64,000 nucleotides of DNA from Halorientalis persicus (lineage in GTDB: Archaea; Halobacteriota; Halobacteria; Halobacteriales; Haloarculaceae). Location: positions 18,031-82,030 of the forward strand of contig NZ_FOCX01000018.1 in NCBI RefSeq assembly GCF_900110215.1. Direction: 5' to 3'. The notes beneath the pieces are model-generated. The model saw nothing but the letters and a program-made list of their open reading frames with translations. It was not told the DNA's origin and made no database searches. How positions within the stretch are numbered: the first letter of the stretch is position 1; each line of letters starts with the position of its first letter. Positions 8,502 through 16,650 of this stretch are shown here, piece by piece. A program made the position numbers and the translations under genes.

Positions 8502-9143
8502 GTGAGTGCTTCCCAGAATTCTTCCATCTACCTGTTCGGGGACAACCGTCGGGACTCGCGTGGCGAAGTGAAGCAACGGCTGCACTCTGTAATCCCGGAA
8601 AGTGCTGAGGCCTTGGTTATGGAGCACGCTGAGAAGACTGGTGGAGAGGAACCCTCTCAGTGGGTGGTCCTGAAGAACCCGAGTATAATCCTGATTCAAC
8701 TGCTTACGGTGTGGTGGCAGAAGAGGAAGAGATCGGCGTCGGACAGGGTTACGGAAGAGAGTCAAACCTCTGTAGCGGAGGAAGTGGCGGAGGAGCTTGA
8801 GCTCGAAGTGGAGTACACGGATCTGTCCTGGCTTCAGCGCTTCGACCAGCAACCGCTGTACTTGACAGCGGCCTCCTGCACCGCCGTACTACTGCTTTTC
8901 TTCGGCTGGATTCTACACCCCTCACTGAGCTTTCTGTCCATCCTGTTCGTCCCGACCATGGCGCTGTGGACTCACGGGGTACACATGGGAATGCGAGACC
9001 AGAAGATGGCCGAAGACCTGAGGAAGTACGGAGACCAGTACTCTGGGATCGTGTTCTTTGCAGGAGACGACCACATCGACTCGGTAGGCGGACTTCTCGA
9101 CGGCGGGTTTGAGATAGTGGAAGACGAGGATTCACGGCCCTAA
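8502..9143 (+). CDS. Membrane protein of unknown function, two TM helices
   Basis: A 213-residue protein starting at GTG. The N-terminal 70 residues are soluble (IYLFGDNRRDSRGEVKQRL), with a short hydrophobic stretch IILIQLLTVWW. A clear hairpin of two membrane helices follows around residues 120-155 (LTAASCTAVLLLFFGWIL and LSFLSILFVPTMALWTHGV). The C-terminus is acidic and probably cytoplasmic. Codon use differs from the flanking genes, with many AGG, AGA and GTA codons, which suggests later acquisition. The next gene, 63 bases downstream, carries a HEPN-type motif. I do not recognise the family. Confidence 0.75.
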   Translation: MSASQNSSIYLFGDNRRDSRGEVKQRLHSVIPESAEALVMEHAEKTGGEEPSQWVVLKNPSIILIQLLTVWWQKRKRSASDRVTEESQTSVAEEVAEELELEVEYTDLSWLQRFDQQPLYLTAASCTAVLLLFFGWILHPSLSFLSILFVPTMALWTHGVHMGMRDQKMAEDLRKYGDQYSGIVFFAGDDHIDSVGGLLDGGFEIVEDEDSRP

Positions 9144-9206
9144 ATCCTTGATCCTGAAGGCCTGGTTACTGGCCATTTAATTGGGCGGCACACGACGACT
9201 CCGGTA

Positions 9207-10010
9207 ATGAGTCAGTCAAGGGTGGAAGTACAGGACTATATCGATGATTTGGAAGAGGACGCCGAGGAGATCGGGGAGCAGGCCCGGCAGTTTTTCTCTT
9301 CGCTCGATACGGAGAAGAAGCGGGTTAGAGCTAGTATTATGTCAAATAAGAAGAGTCAGAAGACTTTCTGGGTAGACCCTGAGGGCGCTCTAAGGGATAC
9401 TCAACGCGATCTGAAGAGGCAGTATGAGTCCTGGTATACCAGGTCGGAGAATTTGGTAGCGGAGTATCTTCCCGGTCGGTTAGACGAGTTTGAGGAAGCT
9501 CGTTCAGAGATCAAGGAGTACTTCGACTTGGACAAGCCGAGTGCGGGACGAGGCTGGGAGAATGCGTTCAACGGGTTCGTGGATCTGTTCGATGAGCAGA
9601 GACACATCCTGAACTCGGTGCCTGGCAGGATCGAATCAGCTACGCTGGAAGCGTGGCAGCAGATCTCCCGCCGAGTGGAGAAGGAAGAGATCCAGCAGGC
9701 CAGGGAACTGTTTGACGAGGATTTCGTCAGGTCCAGTGGTGTAGTCGCTGCAGTAGCCCTGGAACGCCACCTCTTGACTCTTTGCGAGAACTCTGAAGAG
9801 GTCGAGGAGTACGAGCCGAACCACGGGATTTCTCGCCTGGCACAAACCCTTCACGAAGCAGATGTGATTGAGAAGACTACGTGGAACGATCTAAAAGCGT
9901 TAGCAAGTATCCGGGAGACCTGTGCCCATGCAGAAGAGCCGAAAAAGCCTGCTGTACGCAGGTTGATCAACGACTCTGAAGACTTCATCCGGCGAAACCC
10001 GCTTCATTGA
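9207..10010 (+). CDS. Helical protein with HEPN-type R-x4-H motif
   Basis: A 267-residue, mostly alpha-helical acidic protein. The N-terminal 110 residues are probably coiled coil (YIDDLEEDAEEIGEQARQF). The C-terminal part has a helix SGVVAAVALERHLLTLCEN and then SIRETCAHAEEPKK (near residue 240), where RETCAH fits R-x4-H. Together these resemble HEPN domains of the DUF4145 or RiboL-PSP type. It follows the membrane protein on the same strand and converges on the broken nuclease gene, with only 9 bases between the stops. Possible roles are an RNase effector or a nucleotide-binding helical adaptor. The product name is an inference from the motif. Confidence 0.7.
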   Translation: MSQSRVEVQDYIDDLEEDAEEIGEQARQFFSSLDTEKKRVRASIMSNKKSQKTFWVDPEGALRDTQRDLKRQYESWYTRSENLVAEYLPGRLDEFEEARSEIKEYFDLDKPSAGRGWENAFNGFVDLFDEQRHILNSVPGRIESATLEAWQQISRRVEKEEIQQARELFDEDFVRSSGVVAAVALERHLLTLCENSEEVEEYEPNHGISRLAQTLHEADVIEKTTWNDLKALASIRETCAHAEEPKKPAVRRLINDSEDFIRRNPLH

Positions 10011-10019
10011 TACCGTCTT

Positions 10020-11525
10020 CTACTCTGTGACCTTCGTATAGACTGTGTTCCCGTATTTGTCCGTTCCGACCTTTCTCACGTTCATCTGGGTGATTCTTCG
10101 GATCAAGGGTCGGTTGCATTCGGGGCAGCGACGGCCACTCATGTCTAATTCTGCAACAGCCTCGCAGGAGGTACACTCGACGAAAGTGAGCTCTTCCTCA
10201 GGATCGTCGTATTCCTCTGCCTGTAAGGCCTCGTCGCACCAGTCTAAGTCGGAGACATCTCTTTCTGTGGGGTCCGGTCCGTCGTATCGGCCTTCCAGGT
10301 TTTCCTGATCCCACACCGGTTTCAGACCCTGGTTCTTTTCGAGCCATGCCATTCCCCAGCCGGTCTGGCAGACACTGTGATTGTTCCGAGAGAGCTCCAA
10401 CCCAGGGTACTCTATATCCTGGTCAGAGGGGCGGCGGGCCAACTGCACCTCATCTTCTTCCCCATCGTAGACGAGCAGGCCTACATCACCCAATGTGTCG
10501 TGTCGGGTCTCCAAGAAATGAAGGCCGTCCTCTGCGTATTTCAGGGGTAGACAGAGATAGAGCTCTGTCAGGCCTCCGGAGTCGAGGTACCGCTTCAGTT
10601 GCTCGGCGATGTTCTCCTTGTTGGAGAGATCTGGCTTCACCTCGGCAGCAGTGATCTTGAACTGTTCTCGAGGATTCTCACCGTCACCGTCTTCGTCGTC
10701 TTCGGTTTCCATTCCTCCGAACCCGTACCGCTTGTCTTGGCGTTCGTGGTAGATCCTGAACGGACTCGCGTGTCCAGAGAAATGCATAATATCCGGTTGC
10801 TGCGGCTTCCTACTCTCCTTGCTGGGAATCACGGGCTCACGGATAACAGGTCCGTGGCTTTGTTCAATCAAGTGCTTCCACACACCGTGTGCGATATCAA
10901 ATTCCCTGGGCTCGCCTTCTCCTCGCTCCGCTGCTTCCACGCAGGGAGGTAGCTCAGGAGAAGCACCGGAGGGCCGGTCGTCGGTCAACGCTCGAGGCTG
11001 GCGCACGATTTCGATGCCGCGAGGCCTGTCGAAGTCCCGTGGCAACCTTCTCTCGTCGACGTCGCCAGGTGCTAAAGGTGGTGCCCGGATCGCACCCACG
11101 TATTCTGGTGGCTCCTTGTCACCCCATTTGTCGAAGAACAGGCTCCACTTTTCGTCCCAGTTGTCCCTGTCCTCGATCGCCCGAATCAACGGCTTCGGAC
11201 CTTGGGTAACAACGTACATCGAGTCGCAGTAACCGGACTCAGCGTATCGGTCAAGTTGCTCGGTCAATCTTCGGATCTCTGTAGGTTTGATCTCATCCTC
11301 AGGATCCGGAGCCTCGGTACCGAGATCTTCGTCGCGTGCTCCCTAGGCCACTATGTTCCAATGGTTCTTGACTTCGATACCCCACCGCTGTCCGTTCGGT
11401 GTGACGACGTAGAGATCGATCCGACCTGAGTCCGGCAGTGAGACCTCACCGTAGACAGAAAATCCTCGGGACTCCAGTTCGCTCCAGAGGGTTTCCTGGA
11501 TCAAGGGTTCGATGATCCTCGCCAT
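10020..11525 (-). pseudogene. Double PD-(D/E)XK nuclease-like gene broken by an in-frame TAG
   Basis: The frame starts at 11525 (MARIIEPLIQETLW) and reads GRIDLYVV...WGIEVKN, a PD-(D/E)XK core. It meets TAG at 11343-11345 and then continues in the same frame without another stop to 10020, about 500 codons in all. After the stop comes EQLDRYAES followed by a hydrophobic strand, which suits a QxxxY-type element. A second copy of the same pattern appears later: ITAAEVKPD, then AEQLKRYLD, then LTELYLCLP. The C-terminus holds a zinc ribbon (CTSC...CPEC). The simplest reading is a recent nonsense mutation, for example CAG to TAG. The rest of the frame is intact, so a sequencing error or readthrough is also possible. 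If it is broken, the 415-residue part from an internal ATG at 11267 would lack the first nuclease core. Confidence 0.72.
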
Positions 11526-11686
11526 TACCCAGCTGTTTGTGGGTTAAAGACCTAATAAGTAGGTCTTTAGCCAGTACCGATGGAGTCGAATCCCCTCCAG
11601 AGAAAAGAGGTTCTGATAAGCCTCTAATCCTACATAAACAGCAGTTATTTGATGGTAGACACCTGATAACTGTTAAGAGGAAAATT

Positions 11687-12178
11687 ATGGTCAGGAGAGT
11701 ATTTTTCAGCTTCCACTTCGACCGCGATCACTGGCGAGCCAACCAGGTCAGGAACAGCTGGCTGACTCAGGACGACCGAGAATCAGCCGGATACATCGAT
11801 GCAGCTGACTGGGAGAGTCTGAAACGACAAGGTGACGACGCGATCAAACGCTGGATCAACGACCAGATGAAGGGTACCTCGGTCACAGCAGTTCTCATCG
11901 GCAAGGAGACCTACGACCGTGACTGGGTTGAATACGAGATCAAGAAGAGCTGGAGAGACGGTAACGGCATTGTTGGCATCCGAATCCACAACTTAGAGGA
12001 TGAGAGCGGATACACGGACTCGCGTGGAAAGAATCCGCTCAGCAAGATCTACATCGAGGAGAACGGGCAAAAGAAGTTCTTCGATGATATCTTCAGCACG
12101 TACCGTTGGAAGCGGGATAGCGGCTACGATAACTTGGGAGACTGGGTCGAAGAAGCCGCTCAAATAGCAGGTCGATAG
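11687..12178 (+). CDS. ThsB-like TIR protein (DUF1863/MTH538 type), first copy
   Basis: A 163-residue single-domain protein of the MTH538 TIR-like family, the family of the Thoeris sensor ThsB. It reads RRVFFSFHFDRDHWRANQVR at the N-terminus, then IDAADWE, GTSVTAVLIG and ETYDRDWVEYEIKKS, all marks of the family. ThsB proteins make an ADP-ribose-type signal from NAD+ after phage detection. The open frame extends 50 codons further upstream, but the ATG at 11687 gives the normal N-terminus directly before strand 1. A small membrane protein starts 4 bases after the stop, and a second ThsB-like gene follows it. No ThsA (SIR2-SLOG or macro domain) is present nearby. Confidence 0.88.
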   Translation: MVRRVFFSFHFDRDHWRANQVRNSWLTQDDRESAGYIDAADWESLKRQGDDAIKRWINDQMKGTSVTAVLIGKETYDRDWVEYEIKKSWRDGNGIVGIRIHNLEDESGYTDSRGKNPLSKIYIEENGQKKFFDDIFSTYRWKRDSGYDNLGDWVEEAAQIAGR

Positions 12179-12182
12179 AGAA

Positions 12183-12614
12183 ATGGTTTCGGACGAGAGC
12201 TTCCATCAAGAGCTCGAACAGATTCAGAATGTTATCGACAGGCAGGCCTCTAACTCGTTCAAAATCAAGGGATGGACAGTGACCTTGGTTGTGGTCGCTC
12301 TGCTATTCCGGACTAACAACTTTCAGCTGTTCGCGGCATTCATCCCTCTAATTGGGTTCTGGTTCTTGGATGCATACTACCTGAAGCAGGAGCGTAGGTT
12401 CCGAGAACTCTACAACTGGGTGAGACAGAACAGGCCGGACAACGAAGACCACCTCTTCGATATGGATCCATCTAGGGTTGACGGTGACGTCGACGGCACG
12501 GCCAGGCTGATGTTGAATAACTCTTTGCTGTGGTTCTACGGCACGGTCGGCATCTTACTTATATTGTACTCGGCCATCCTGACCTTCATCAACGGAGGGA
12601 CGATCTTTGGTTAG
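12183..12614 (+). CDS. Small multi-pass membrane protein between two TIR genes
   Basis: A 143-residue protein with three predicted membrane helices. Two are closely spaced around residues 28-65 (WTVTLVVVALLF and LFAAFIPLIGFWFLDAYYL) and one is at the C-terminus (WFYGTVGILLILYSAILTF). A basic and acidic cytoplasmic segment lies between (KQERRFRELYNWVRQNRP). It sits 4 bases after the first TIR gene, and its last codons overlap the TTG start of the second, so the three genes are almost certainly one transcription unit. It occupies the place where Thoeris systems carry the ThsA effector. A membrane-damaging effector is a fair hypothesis, but I do not recognise a characterised family. Confidence 0.85.
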   Translation: MVSDESFHQELEQIQNVIDRQASNSFKIKGWTVTLVVVALLFRTNNFQLFAAFIPLIGFWFLDAYYLKQERRFRELYNWVRQNRPDNEDHLFDMDPSRVDGDVDGTARLMLNNSLLWFYGTVGILLILYSAILTFINGGTIFG

Positions 12615-13293
12615 ACGAGTTTTCTTCAGCTTCCACTACGGCCGGGACGTCTGGAGGGTGAATCAGGTCCGTAACAGCTGGGTTGCCAAGGAAAACCGGG
12701 AGGCTGCAGGGTTCATCGATGCGGCAGAGTGGGAGGAGGTAAAGCGTGAGGGTGAAGATACTATCAAGGATTGGATCGATGAGCAGATGCACGGCACTTC
12801 TGTCACTGCAGTCCTGATCGGGAACGAGACAGCAGACCGGGACTGGGTTCGCTATGAGATAAAGAAGAGCATCAAGCGAGGGAACGGCATCGTTGGCATC
12901 AAAGTCCACTCCCTGAAGGACAAGGAGGGCAGTACTGATTTCAGTGGGAGCAACCCGTTGAAGAAGTTCGTCGTCGAGGAGGACGGTGATGTGAAAACTC
13001 TCTCCAGCATTTTTCCGACCTATCACTGGAAGAGGGACAACGGCAGGGAGAATATCGGTAACTGGGTGGAGGAAGCAGCTCAGGCCTCTGAGCAATTATC
13101 TGGTGTTCAGCGGAGATCGGTTAGACGCAGAGAATCGATTGCTGAAGGATTGAATTTCGATGTTGGCGCAGTAATCGTACTCGGTATCTTGATCGTAATC
13201 TTCATCGAGAAATATACCGACATAGATATCCTGGAGAATATCGACCTCTCCCAGTTCCAGCAGGCTACTGGAGACGACAATATGTTCCCATAA
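12607..13293 (+). CDS. ThsB-like TIR protein with C-terminal membrane helix, second copy
   Basis: A 228-residue protein. Residues 1-160 are a second MTH538-type TIR domain clearly related to the one at 11687 (shared FFSFH, NQVRNSW, IDAA-WE, GTSVTAVLIG, DRDWV-YEIKKS and WVEEAAQ). It differs by a 65-residue tail with a basic patch (RRSVRRRES) and one hydrophobic helix (VGAVIVLGILIVIFIE) near residues 190-206, so this TIR is probably membrane anchored. The start is TTG at 12607, chosen because it gives the same N-terminus as the first copy. It overlaps the membrane protein gene by 8 bases, which implies coupled translation. Confidence 0.86.
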   Translation: MVRRVFFSFHYGRDVWRVNQVRNSWVAKENREAAGFIDAAEWEEVKREGEDTIKDWIDEQMHGTSVTAVLIGNETADRDWVRYEIKKSIKRGNGIVGIKVHSLKDKEGSTDFSGSNPLKKFVVEEDGDVKTLSSIFPTYHWKRDNGRENIGNWVEEAAQASEQLSGVQRRSVRRRESIAEGLNFDVGAVIVLGILIVIFIEKYTDIDILENIDLSQFQQATGDDNMFP

Positions 13294-13334
13294 CTTACCC
13301 GTGTGGCAACTAAACTCCAAGCTACATACTCAGT

Positions 13335-13751
13335 ATGCCTCCAGCAGATTCCTCCCAGCAACAGACGGACGACTTCCATAGTCATCCGCCTATCCAGTGT
13401 GATGCGTGCGAGTCTGCTCTCTACTCTAACAGAGGTCACACATTGTCCTTCCTTCTCGTGGATCAGCTCACACTCCCCCTTGTTGGATGTAATGACCACC
13501 TTGAGCAGTTCACCGCTGTCTGTGGATTCACTACCGAGAACACAGCTGAACTGATAGATCATCGGCCAGCCGGCGGTATCAACTGTCCTAGTTGCCACCT
13601 CGCACCCCATAATCCAGATCAACCGGTGGTTCCGGTACAAGACGGAGCAGTTGCGATCCTTGCCTGTCCAGAGCATCAAGTAGAGATCGTTGGTCGGTTC
13701 CACACAGGTCTTGATATGCAACAGCAGCTAACTGCTTCTCTCGATACGTGA
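13335..13751 (+). CDS. Cysteine-rich hypothetical protein
   Basis: A 138-residue protein with several possible metal-binding pairs: CDAC near residue 23, CPSCH near residue 85 and CPEH near residue 111. An isolated cysteine at GCNDH could complete a site. The start at 13335 follows the second TIR gene by 42 bases on the same strand. It has the look of a small plasmid-encoded haloarchaeal protein, and I know of no function. Codon use is more GC-rich than in the TIR cluster, so it may not belong to it. Confidence 0.65.
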   Translation: MPPADSSQQQTDDFHSHPPIQCDACESALYSNRGHTLSFLLVDQLTLPLVGCNDHLEQFTAVCGFTTENTAELIDHRPAGGINCPSCHLAPHNPDQPVVPVQDGAVAILACPEHQVEIVGRFHTGLDMQQQLTASLDT

Positions 13752-13873
13752 GAATAGGCATCACATATTCTGATTTACCCGGAATCGGTCGATGAGATAA
13801 TAGGGCCTCTATACAAATTCTGCGCGTTATATCCAGCACGACACTGGTACACATCACCGGAAGAGGGATTCAA

Positions 13874-14104
13874 CTAGACCATTCTGGAAACAGTCTCGGA
13901 AACGGTCGAACTGTACAGAAACCCGGCGACTTGCGTCGTTCCATCGATGATCTGGTCGAGAAGGCTCCAAACGACGGGGAAGCCGCGATGGATCGCGGCT
14001 TCCACCTCCCGAATAGCCGTGTGAACGGTTTTGTAGACCCACCCGAGCAAAGTGCGGCCTGAGTGATGCTGAGCAACGTATCGGCAGATATAATAGTATT
14101 TCAA
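13874..14104 (-). CDS. Possible small hypothetical protein (weak)
   Basis: An open frame of 76 codons with balanced use of C and G at third positions and a hydrophobic stretch (GFPVVWSLLDQI). It overlaps an 11-base perfect inverted repeat at 13978-14003 and a competing frame, so it may be chance. It is the only candidate gene in the 370 bases between 13751 and 14122. No family is recognised. Confidence 0.25.
   Translation of the reverse strand: MKYYYICRYVAQHHSGRTLLGWVYKTVHTAIREVEAAIHRGFPVVWSLLDQIIDGTTQVAGFLYSSTVSETVSRMV
13978..14003. repeat. Perfect hairpin, 11-base arms, 4-base loop
   Basis: The sequence GGAAGCCGCGA, TGGA, TCGCGGCTTCC forms a perfect stem of 11 pairs. It lies between the TIR cluster region and the lipoprotein gene. 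There is no T-run after it on either strand. It could be a transcript end, a protein-binding site or the remnant of a mobile-element end. Confidence 0.6.
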
Positions 14105-14121
14105 TTTGATGGATTCATATC

Positions 14122-14598
14122 ATGAATCGCAGGAAGTACTTGATGGGGGTACTAGCGGTCCCGTCGTTGACTGGATGCCTAGGTTCCGACACCGGAAACA
14201 ACAATGAAGATCAAACGGAGACAGACGAGCCAGATCTATTAGTGAGATATAACGTTGAAATAATCAATGACGCCTACGCTCCCGGAAGTTCTGAGACTTA
14301 CAGCGAAGGGCCACACGCAGTGTTCACAATCTGGATCGAGAATAAAATGAGTGACCTGCTTCCTCTCGGGGACCAAGAAGAACAGTTGGACCCACCTTTC
14401 GAACCCCCGTCACAAGGTGCCCAAGTTTGGAGTGTTTTCGAGAATATCCCAGCAGATGAAGAAGAAAAAGGCAATTATGTCTGGGTAGCAGACAGTATGG
14501 ACGCTGATCCAACGCTCGTTGCGGCAAGTGACGAATACGAAGTGGTCGTCAACCGAGATGAGGAGTTCGACGTTGAGACGCAGATATTTAAAGGATAA
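14122..14598 (+). CDS. Tat-exported lipoprotein of unknown function
   Basis: A 158-residue secreted protein. The N-terminus MNRRKYLMGVLAVPSLTGC has a twin-arginine pair, a short hydrophobic core and a lipobox ending in Cys19, the usual arrangement for haloarchaeal Tat lipoproteins. A disordered acidic linker (SDTGNNNEDQTETDEPD) follows, then a beta-rich domain of about 115 residues (VFTIWIENK, VWSVFENI). It stands alone, with no matching operon partner. Haloarchaeal genomes hold many single-copy lipoproteins like this, mostly uncharacterised. Confidence 0.8.
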   Translation: MNRRKYLMGVLAVPSLTGCLGSDTGNNNEDQTETDEPDLLVRYNVEIINDAYAPGSSETYSEGPHAVFTIWIENKMSDLLPLGDQEEQLDPPFEPPSQGAQVWSVFENIPADEEEKGNYVWVADSMDADPTLVAASDEYEVVVNRDEEFDVETQIFKG

Positions 14599-14689
14599 AC
14601 CCTAGAATCAGCAGTCGACGAGGAGCCAAGCCTCAACGACGGTTCCGTTGCCGTTCGGCGAACGTCGTGGATTATTATAACTCCGATGC

Positions 14690-14977
14690 TCACACCCACA
14701 ATTTCTCTATATTCCTGACTATATCCCCTGTACTGACCAAATCAAACGTTTCTGATTCTCGGTGTTTAACGTGCTGATTATGCGCCCTGTATTCAGCAAA
14801 TGCTATCTCTGAAAGCAGCACGCGACACTTTCTCCATTTGATGGGATCTAGTGATTCAGCCCCGATCGTCCGGCGACAGAAATTGTCTCCAGTGTCTGTC
14901 CTATAACATGGTGCCGGCTTGTGTCGTCGACAGCCGTTCGAGAGGTATACCACACAGTAACGGACCCAAGCTAACAA
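14690..14977 (-). pseudogene. Probable relic of a small haloarchaeal gene
   Basis: The C-terminal half of this 95-codon frame reads AEYRAHNQHVKHRESETFD and ends STGDIVRNIEKLWV. A second, more decayed version (AKYTARVLHVAHRESGSSD) is found on the minus strand at 21641-21711. Two diverged copies of the same coding end in non-coding surroundings suggest gene remnants, perhaps carried by a mobile element. The N-terminal third looks random. The rest of the interval 14599-15056 shows nothing else I can support. Confidence 0.4.
14730..14799 (-). repeat. Diverged repeat, copy 1 (partner at 21641-21711)
   Basis: About 70 bases that align along their whole length with 21641-21711. The best-conserved core is CTGACC-AATCA and, after a short variable part, GATTCTCGGTGT. 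Differences fall mainly at third codon positions of the minus-strand frame, which implies the copies once encoded the same peptide. Confidence 0.55.
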
Positions 14978-15056
14978 CCGCGCGTGGGGTGTGATTTATT
15001 GCCGATCGTGGGAATTCGTGTGTCAGTTGGGGCGCATTCATCCCCCGGGGACAGCC

Positions 15057-15896
15057 CTACCCGGTGACAGCGTCTGTCTCCGGTGGGTCGTCGGTCACGA
15101 CGCCACCGGGAATCTCGGCATCACTGGGGAGGACGAGCCGGCGTTCTGTGTACTCGAGCCCGTCCTTGCGGTGAGTGCGGCGTTCGATATACACTCGGGA
15201 TTTGGCGAGTTCGCGCAGTCGCTCCATCGCCCGCCCGGCTAACTTCTTGGCGTAGTCGCGACTGAGTGACTCGTCGTCCCGTTCGCAGTTGGATTTGATG
15301 AACACACGGATGTCGCTGGCATCGACGTACTCGGCGACGTCCTTACAGCCTTGGGTCCAGAGACTGCCCGGGCTGTGGGTGGTTCGGGCCGTCCAGATGC
15401 GGGCCGCGATATAGTCCGCTCTGGTGTTGGTGGCCGTCGCCAGCGCGTCCTCGTCAATGCGTGCGAGTTGCTGGATTGGGAGGAGATCAGCTGCCGGTAA
15501 TGTGTCCGGACCCCGATCGAGTGGATCCTCGTGGTCGGGCAATCGAACCCACTGGGTGCCGTCCTCACCGGTGAAGCGTTCGAGGCGATCGTCGGGTACG
15601 TCGAGTTGTGTCGGGGTGACGTGGTCGTATTGCAGGTGAGCGCCCTTTTCGAGTTCGCGGGCCTGGAGTTCGGCTAGCTGGGACTGGGTCGTGTCCGTGC
15701 GTTTTCGGAGTGCGTCGAGGAGGGCTGTCTGTTCCTCGACGGTGGTTTCGAGGTCGTCGACGCGTGCTTCGGCATCCTTGCAGGCTTGGCGTTCCTTTTC
15801 GAGGTCCGTCTGGAGTTGATCGATCTGATCTTGTTGGGCCTCGACGGTAGCCTCGAGGTCGGCAATGCGGGATTCGAGTGTTTCGAGGGCCGTCAT
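15057..15896 (-). CDS. Coiled-coil hypothetical protein
   Basis: A 279-residue protein. Residues 1-80 form a long coiled coil (ETLESRIADLEATVEAQQDQ and onward in heptads). The rest is a globular region with DIRVFIKSNCERDDESLSRDYAKKLAGRAMERLRELAKSR split over two helices, which has a winged-helix look, and a final beta hairpin (YIERRTHRKDGLEYTERRL is the likely wing). The ATG at 15896 was preferred to one 129 bases upstream because the coiled coil begins there. Proteins of this build are common on haloarchaeal plasmids and proviruses; a DNA-binding role is possible but not shown. Confidence 0.75.
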   Translation of the reverse strand: MTALETLESRIADLEATVEAQQDQIDQLQTDLEKERQACKDAEARVDDLETTVEEQTALLDALRKRTDTTQSQLAELQARELEKGAHLQYDHVTPTQLDVPDDRLERFTGEDGTQWVRLPDHEDPLDRGPDTLPAADLLPIQQLARIDEDALATATNTRADYIAARIWTARTTHSPGSLWTQGCKDVAEYVDASDIRVFIKSNCERDDESLSRDYAKKLAGRAMERLRELAKSRVYIERRTHRKDGLEYTERRLVLPSDAEIPGGVVTDDPPETDAVTG

Positions 15897-16093
15897 CGTG
15901 GCTGCCCTCCAGCGGATGTGGTAGCGAGCGATGCGACTGGGCGTGCGGGGGATTGAATAGCCCCCGTGAATGTATCGAACATGTCGGCACTCCCGACTCC
16001 ACATACGGCCCTGTGTCAGCAGCACATGGGCCGGTTTCTAGCCGACCCGCGGCCGTCGTGTAGAGTCATACTTGGCTGTGATACACCGGCATC

Positions 16094-16114
16094 ATAAATT
16101 TGTTTGGTAACAAC
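16094..16114 (+). promoter_or_regulatory. Inverted-repeat operator, left copy
   Basis: ATAAATTTGTTTGGTAACAAC, about 67 bases upstream of the HTH gene at 16181. Its reverse complement recurs at 16651-16674 before the oppositely oriented HTH gene. Two convergent regulator genes thus each carry the same element at their 5' side, as expected for a shared or mutual operator. Confidence 0.6.
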
Positions 16115-16180
16115 TGGTAGTATCCACACAAGAATTGCCAAACAGTCGATGTTTTGAGGCTGGTCGTGATGGTGTTATGT

Positions 16181-16423
16181 ATGGCAGGACGGAAACCATC
16201 CGTTTCAGATGTCGAGATTCTTCGCGAGATGGCGATCTCGCCAGATCCCGTCCTGACTGCAGTTGAGTTAGCCGAACGTATCGATATGAGCCAGCAAGGC
16301 GCTCACTCACGGTTAGAGTCGCTCGAAGATCAGCAATACGTGAGAAGTAAGAAAGCTGGATCCCGAGCACGTGTCTGGTGGATCACGGACCGTGGTCGTC
16401 AACAGTTAGCTGAACTGGACTGA
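16181..16423 (+). CDS. Small winged-helix transcriptional regulator
   Basis: An 80-residue winged-helix protein starting at the ATG at 16181 (MAGRKPSVSDVEILREM). It contains a recognition helix region (TAVELAERIDMSQQGAHSRL), then a wing with SRARVWWITDRGRQQL. The fold is the MarR/ArsR-like small HTH seen throughout haloarchaea. Its 3' end overlaps the 3' end of the convergent HTH gene at 16399-16626 by 25 bases, and the two proteins are distant homologues (VLTA-E-A, QQ-A--RL, GSRA-VWW). The operator-like repeat at 16094 precedes it. Confidence 0.85.
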   Translation: MAGRKPSVSDVEILREMAISPDPVLTAVELAERIDMSQQGAHSRLESLEDQQYVRSKKAGSRARVWWITDRGRQQLAELD

Positions 16424-16626
16424 TCTTCTTTCAACCACCACACAACCGCTCGAGACCCAACCTCCTTTTTACAGAGGGTCCCTGATTCCTTGAGTCGCTT
16501 CAGCCGATCATACGCTGCTTGTTGTGTGATATGGAATGATTCTGCTACCTCCGTCGCAGTCAGAACTGGCTCACATGAGTCTCGAAACAACTCTACAAGC
16601 TCTTCCTGAGTTTCTGTGAGGGACAT
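16399..16626 (-). CDS. Small winged-helix transcriptional regulator, convergent partner
   Basis: A 75-residue HTH protein (MSLTETQEELVELFRDSCEP at the N-terminus) with VLTATEVAESFHITQQAAYDRL as the HTH and GSRAVVWWLKED as the wing. It resembles the protein encoded at 16181, so the pair looks like an inverted gene duplication. The inverted-repeat copy at 16651-16674 lies 25 to 48 bases upstream of its start, directly over the expected promoter, which suits autoregulation. Confidence 0.84.
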   Translation of the reverse strand: MSLTETQEELVELFRDSCEPVLTATEVAESFHITQQAAYDRLKRLKESGTLCKKEVGSRAVVWWLKEDQSSSANC

Positions 16627-16650
16627 ATGGATGGCCTATCTGATCCTAAG

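Noticed and set aside
11343..11345. Programmed pyrrolysine codon
   Set aside because: Haloarchaea in general do not use pyrrolysine, and no pyl gene is visible in the window; a nonsense mutation or a sequencing error is simpler.
11687..13293. Standard type I Thoeris
   Set aside because: No SIR2-SLOG ThsA is encoded within several genes on either side.
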